DNA of 64,000 nt from Scandinavium sp036271055. GTDB taxonomy: Bacteria > Pseudomonadota > Gammaproteobacteria > Enterobacterales > Enterobacteriaceae. The stretch lies in the NCBI RefSeq assembly GCF_036271055.1, contig NZ_DATBBJ010000042.1:1-64000 (forward strand). Direction: 5' to 3'. Of the stretch, positions 60,981-64,000 are shown in pieces; positions within the stretch are counted from its first letter, which is position 1, and every line of letters starts with the position of its first letter. The notes under the pieces were generated by a model, which was not told the DNA's origin, made no database searches, and saw nothing but the letters and a program-made list of their open reading frames with translations. Position numbers and translations under genes: made by a program.

Positions 60981-63773
60981 TTAGTGCGCCTGATCCCAGT
61001 TCACACCGCTACCGACTTCCACTAACAGTGGAACATCAAGTTTGGTGCTGTTTTCCATTAACTCGTGAACTTTCTTCGATACAGCTTCAAGATCGTCTTT
61101 ATGCACTTCGAACACCAGTTCATCGTGTACCTGCATGATCATTCGCACACGTGGCTGTTCTTTCTGTAACCAGGCGTCGACCGCAATCATCGCTCGTTTG
61201 ATGATGTCCGCCGCAGTGCCTTGCATCGGGGCATTGATCGCCGCACGTTCCGCACCTGCACGACGCGCAGCATTGCTGGACTTGATGTCCGGCAGATACA
61301 GACGACGGCCTTCCAGCGTTTCGACATAGCCCTGCTCTTTCGCCTGTTCGCGCGTGCGTTCCATATATTCGCGCACGCCAGGATAGCGTTCAAAGTACAG
61401 ATCCATGTACTTCTGCGACTCTTTACGCGGAATGTTCAGCTGGCGAGATAACCCGAAAGCGCTCATGCCATAAATCAGGCCAAAGTTAATTGCCTTTGCG
61501 CTGCGACGCTGTTCGTTGCTGACGCTGTCCAGCGGCAGGCCAAACACTTCGGCAGCTGTTGCGCGGTGGATATCTTTACCTTCCGCGAACGCAGTCAGCA
61601 GGCCTTTATCGCGGGAAAGATGCGCCATGATACGCAACTCAATTTGCGAGTAGTCCGCAGATACAATCAGATAATTTTCTGGGGCAATAAACGCCTGACG
61701 AATACGGCGACCTTCTTCATTGCGCACCGGAATGTTTTGCAGGTTAGGATCGGTGGAAGACAAACGCCCTGTCGCCGCGACCGCCTGATGATAAGAGGTA
61801 TGCACGCGCCCTGTTTTCTCGTTGATCATCAACGGCAGCTTATCGGTATAGGTCGATTTAAGCTTCGCCAGACCACGATATTCAAGGATCACTTTCGGCA
61901 GAGGATAGTCGAGCGCCAACTCTTCCAGCACTTCTTCGGAAGTCGAAGGTGCGCCGCCTGGTGTTTTCTTCAACGGCTTGATGCCCTGCTTTTCAAACAG
62001 AATCGTTTGCAGCTGTTTTGGTGAGGAGAGGTTAAACGCTTCCCCGGCAAATTCATGCGCTTTTTGCTCAAGCTCTACCAGACGCGTTGCGAGTTCTGCC
62101 GAATGGTTGTGCAGCACGGTCGGGTCGATATTCACCCCATTGCGTTCCACACGAGAAAGCACCGGGACAAGCGGCATTTCGATATGCTGGAAAACATTCA
62201 ACGGGCCTTTCTGCTGTTGCAGTTTCGGCCACATTTTCAGGTGCAGTTGTAACGTGACGTCTGCATCTTCCGCGGCATAACGCCCAGCTTCTTCCAGTGC
62301 AATCTGATTAAAAGTGAGCTGATTTTTCCCTTTCCCGGCAATTTCTTCAAAGGTAATGGTTTTATGTTTTAACCAGCGACTGGATAAGCTGTCCATGTCG
62401 TGACGACCGGCCACGCTGTCGAGGGTGTAGGATTCCAGCATGGTATCAAACGCGATCCCGCGCAGTTCGACGCCGTAGTTCGCCAGAATGCCACGATCGT
62501 ATTTGAGGTTCTGCCCGACTTTCAGGCACTTTTCATCTTCCAGTAGCGGCTTTAACAGTTCCAGCACGCGCTCACGGGAAATCTGTTCCGGGGCATCAAT
62601 ATAATCATGCGCGACGGGCACATACGCCGCTTCGCCCGGCTCTGCGGCGAATGAAAGTCCAACCATATTGGCGGAGACATTATCGAGGCTATCGGTTTCA
62701 GTATCAAAAGCAAATACGGGCGCTTTCTTTAACTTCTCAATCCACTGCTTCAGCGTCGCTTCATCGAGAATAGTGACATAGTTATCCGCACTGAGCGCTA
62801 TCGCCGGCTCTTCGGCTACTTCTTCAATCGTCTCAGCCGATGCCGCCGTTGGTTTTGCAGCAGGCTTTCCACTCTTCGCCTGCATCCACTTCCCGGCTTC
62901 TACATCGGTTATCCAGCGTTTGAATTCATACTCTTTAAACAAGCTCAGCAACTCATCTGCCGCGGGTTCCTGAACATGAAGCTGCTCACAGGTCAGTTCC
63001 AGTTCAACATCCGTTTTGATAGTCGCAAGCTTATAAGAGAGATAAGCCATCTCTTTATTCTGCTCAAGCTTCGCCGCCATGGTTTTTGCGCCACGGAAGG
63101 TCAGCCCGGCGATTTTTTCCGGCTCGGCATACAACGCATCCAGGCCGCCTAATCCTTGCAGCAACGCCTGCGCCGTTTTCTCGCCAACACCAGGAACGCC
63201 CGGAATGTTATCGGAGGAGTCGCCCATCAACGCGAGGAAATCGATAATCAGTTCTGGTGGTACGCCGTATTTGGTGACCACTTCTTCTGGACCCAGCACG
63301 GTATTGGTCATGGTGTTGATAAGCGTAATTTCCGGCGTGACCAGTTGGGCCATATCTTTATCGCCGGTACTGATGAGCACCGGGCGGCCCGCTTTTTCGG
63401 CTTCACGCGCCAGCGTGCCGATGACATCATCAGCCTCAACACCCGATACTGCCAATAATGGCAGGCCCATTGCTTTTACCATCGCGTGCAGCGGTTCAAT
63501 CTGAGCGCGAAGATCGTCTGGCATCGGTGGACGGTGAGATTTGTAATGTTCAAACAGTTCGTCACGGAAAGTTTTGCCCTTGGCATCAAAGACGACCGCC
63601 GCATGCGTTGGTTGATACTGCATGATCAGGCTGCGCAGCATGTTCAGCACACCGTACATGGCGCCTGTTGGCTGGCCTGCGCTGTTGGTCAGCGGAGGAA
63701 ACGCGTGATATGCGCGATAGAGATAAGAGGAGCCATCAACCAGGATGAGGGGGTTTTCTTGGATCTGAACCAT
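60981..63773 (-). CDS. polA: DNA polymerase I
   Basis: Repair and Okazaki-fragment polymerase of 930 residues (928 in E. coli). The 5'-nuclease domain starts LVDGSSYLYRAYHAFPPL and has VSGVEADDVIGTLA and LMGDSSDNIPGVPGVGEKTA; the 3'-5' exonuclease has FAFDTETDSLD; the polymerase has motif A SADYSQIELRIMAHL, the O-helix RRSAKAINFGLIYGMSAFGLS and motif C QVHDELVFEV. Intact throughout; the ATG at 63773 matches the E. coli start. Confidence 0.99.
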   Translation of the reverse strand: MVQIQENPLILVDGSSYLYRAYHAFPPLTNSAGQPTGAMYGVLNMLRSLIMQYQPTHAAVVFDAKGKTFRDELFEHYKSHRPPMPDDLRAQIEPLHAMVKAMGLPLLAVSGVEADDVIGTLAREAEKAGRPVLISTGDKDMAQLVTPEITLINTMTNTVLGPEEVVTKYGVPPELIIDFLALMGDSSDNIPGVPGVGEKTAQALLQGLGGLDALYAEPEKIAGLTFRGAKTMAAKLEQNKEMAYLSYKLATIKTDVELELTCEQLHVQEPAADELLSLFKEYEFKRWITDVEAGKWMQAKSGKPAAKPTAASAETIEEVAEEPAIALSADNYVTILDEATLKQWIEKLKKAPVFAFDTETDSLDNVSANMVGLSFAAEPGEAAYVPVAHDYIDAPEQISRERVLELLKPLLEDEKCLKVGQNLKYDRGILANYGVELRGIAFDTMLESYTLDSVAGRHDMDSLSSRWLKHKTITFEEIAGKGKNQLTFNQIALEEAGRYAAEDADVTLQLHLKMWPKLQQQKGPLNVFQHIEMPLVPVLSRVERNGVNIDPTVLHNHSAELATRLVELEQKAHEFAGEAFNLSSPKQLQTILFEKQGIKPLKKTPGGAPSTSEEVLEELALDYPLPKVILEYRGLAKLKSTYTDKLPLMINEKTGRVHTSYHQAVAATGRLSSTDPNLQNIPVRNEEGRRIRQAFIAPENYLIVSADYSQIELRIMAHLSRDKGLLTAFAEGKDIHRATAAEVFGLPLDSVSNEQRRSAKAINFGLIYGMSAFGLSRQLNIPRKESQKYMDLYFERYPGVREYMERTREQAKEQGYVETLEGRRLYLPDIKSSNAARRAGAERAAINAPMQGTAADIIKRAMIAVDAWLQKEQPRVRMIMQVHDELVFEVHKDDLEAVSKKVHELMENSTKLDVPLLVEVGSGVNWDQAH

Positions 63774-64000
63774 AATTTCCGTGCCTGTTTATCAGATTAG
63801 GCGTAAAGGATGCCACAGACAGAGGTAAAACATGAGTTTTTCGCCCCTTTTGCCGTAAAAGTTTTGTCGATCCTCGGGATCGCTCGCAAAACAATCCTGT
63901 GGATAAGTTTGTGCATAGATTTTTTACACCGTATAAATCCTGGACACCCTAAATTCAATGTAACGATATTGATCATGTTTTTCATGATGTTATCAACGAT
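63774..64000. other. polA upstream region with DnaA boxes
   Basis: Holds the polA promoter and the two DnaA-box-like sites listed next. A 62-codon open frame here lacks a ribosome site or recognisable relative and is not called. Confidence 0.45.
63898..63918 (-). promoter_or_regulatory. Paired DnaA boxes upstream of polA
   Basis: Minus strand TTATCCACA (63898-63906) is a perfect strong DnaA box, and CTATGCACA (63910-63918) matches 8 of 9 bases of TTATNCACA in the same orientation, 12 bases away. DnaA has been reported to stimulate polA in E. coli. Confidence 0.75.

Noticed and set aside
63797..63985. A 62-codon frame upstream of polA
   Set aside because: No ribosome site, no recognisable relative, and it covers the DnaA boxes and promoter region.

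Overview
The window is chromosomal DNA of a member of the Enterobacteriaceae. Almost every housekeeping protein aligns by memory over its full length with its E. coli K-12 counterpart (GlyQ, GlyS, CspA, SodA, RhaBAD, FdoGHI, GlnA, PolA), and the enteric RNAs CsrC and Spot 42 are present. Gene content differs enough (a rhamnose ABC importer, a chemoreceptor beside glyS, a type I restriction locus beside rha) to point to an Enterobacter/Lelliottia/Buttiauxella-like genus rather than Escherichia. I cannot fix the genus. No rRNA, tRNA, IS element, prophage or CRISPR array was seen.

Layout. 1-7.2 kb: ysaB (3' end), glyQS, a Tar-type chemoreceptor with its own sigma-28 promoter, yiaG, yiaF and cspA with its cold-shock leader. 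This is the E. coli '80 min' neighbourhood. At about 7.2 kb it jumps to the '88 min' neighbourhood, which then runs in order to the right end. 7.2-22 kb: yiiM, sodA and a large L-rhamnose locus (rhaT, rhaR, rhaS, rhaBAD, a four-gene ABC importer, lactaldehyde reductase, rhaM). 22-35 kb: an accessory stretch inserted between rhaM and frvA relative to E. coli. It holds a six-gene type I restriction-modification operon with a half-size S subunit, RhuM and a YgjP-like metallopeptidase; a RafY-type porin; an orphan fimbrial adhesin; and an XRE-cupin regulator divergent from azlCD. 35-47 kb: frvABXR, a BhsA-like stress protein, fdhD and the selenocysteine-containing formate dehydrogenase-O operon fdoGHI-fdhE. 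47-64 kb: a VapBC-type toxin-antitoxin pair, yiiD/fabY-dtd-yihY-yihX, typA, glnA-glnL-glnG, hemN and yihI with a small membrane protein gene between them, csrC, engB, spf and polA.

How genes work together. The rhamnose block can import the sugar by a proton symporter and by an ATP-driven importer. It then mutarotates, isomerises, phosphorylates and cleaves it, and reduces the lactaldehyde, under RhaR/RhaS and CRP. GlnL/GlnG control glnA through NtrC sites and a sigma-54 promoter visible upstream of glnA. FdhD and FdhE support assembly of the FdoGHI complex. The restriction operon is the main candidate for unusual biology: it combines a complete HsdRMS set with three less-understood companions in one compact transcription unit.
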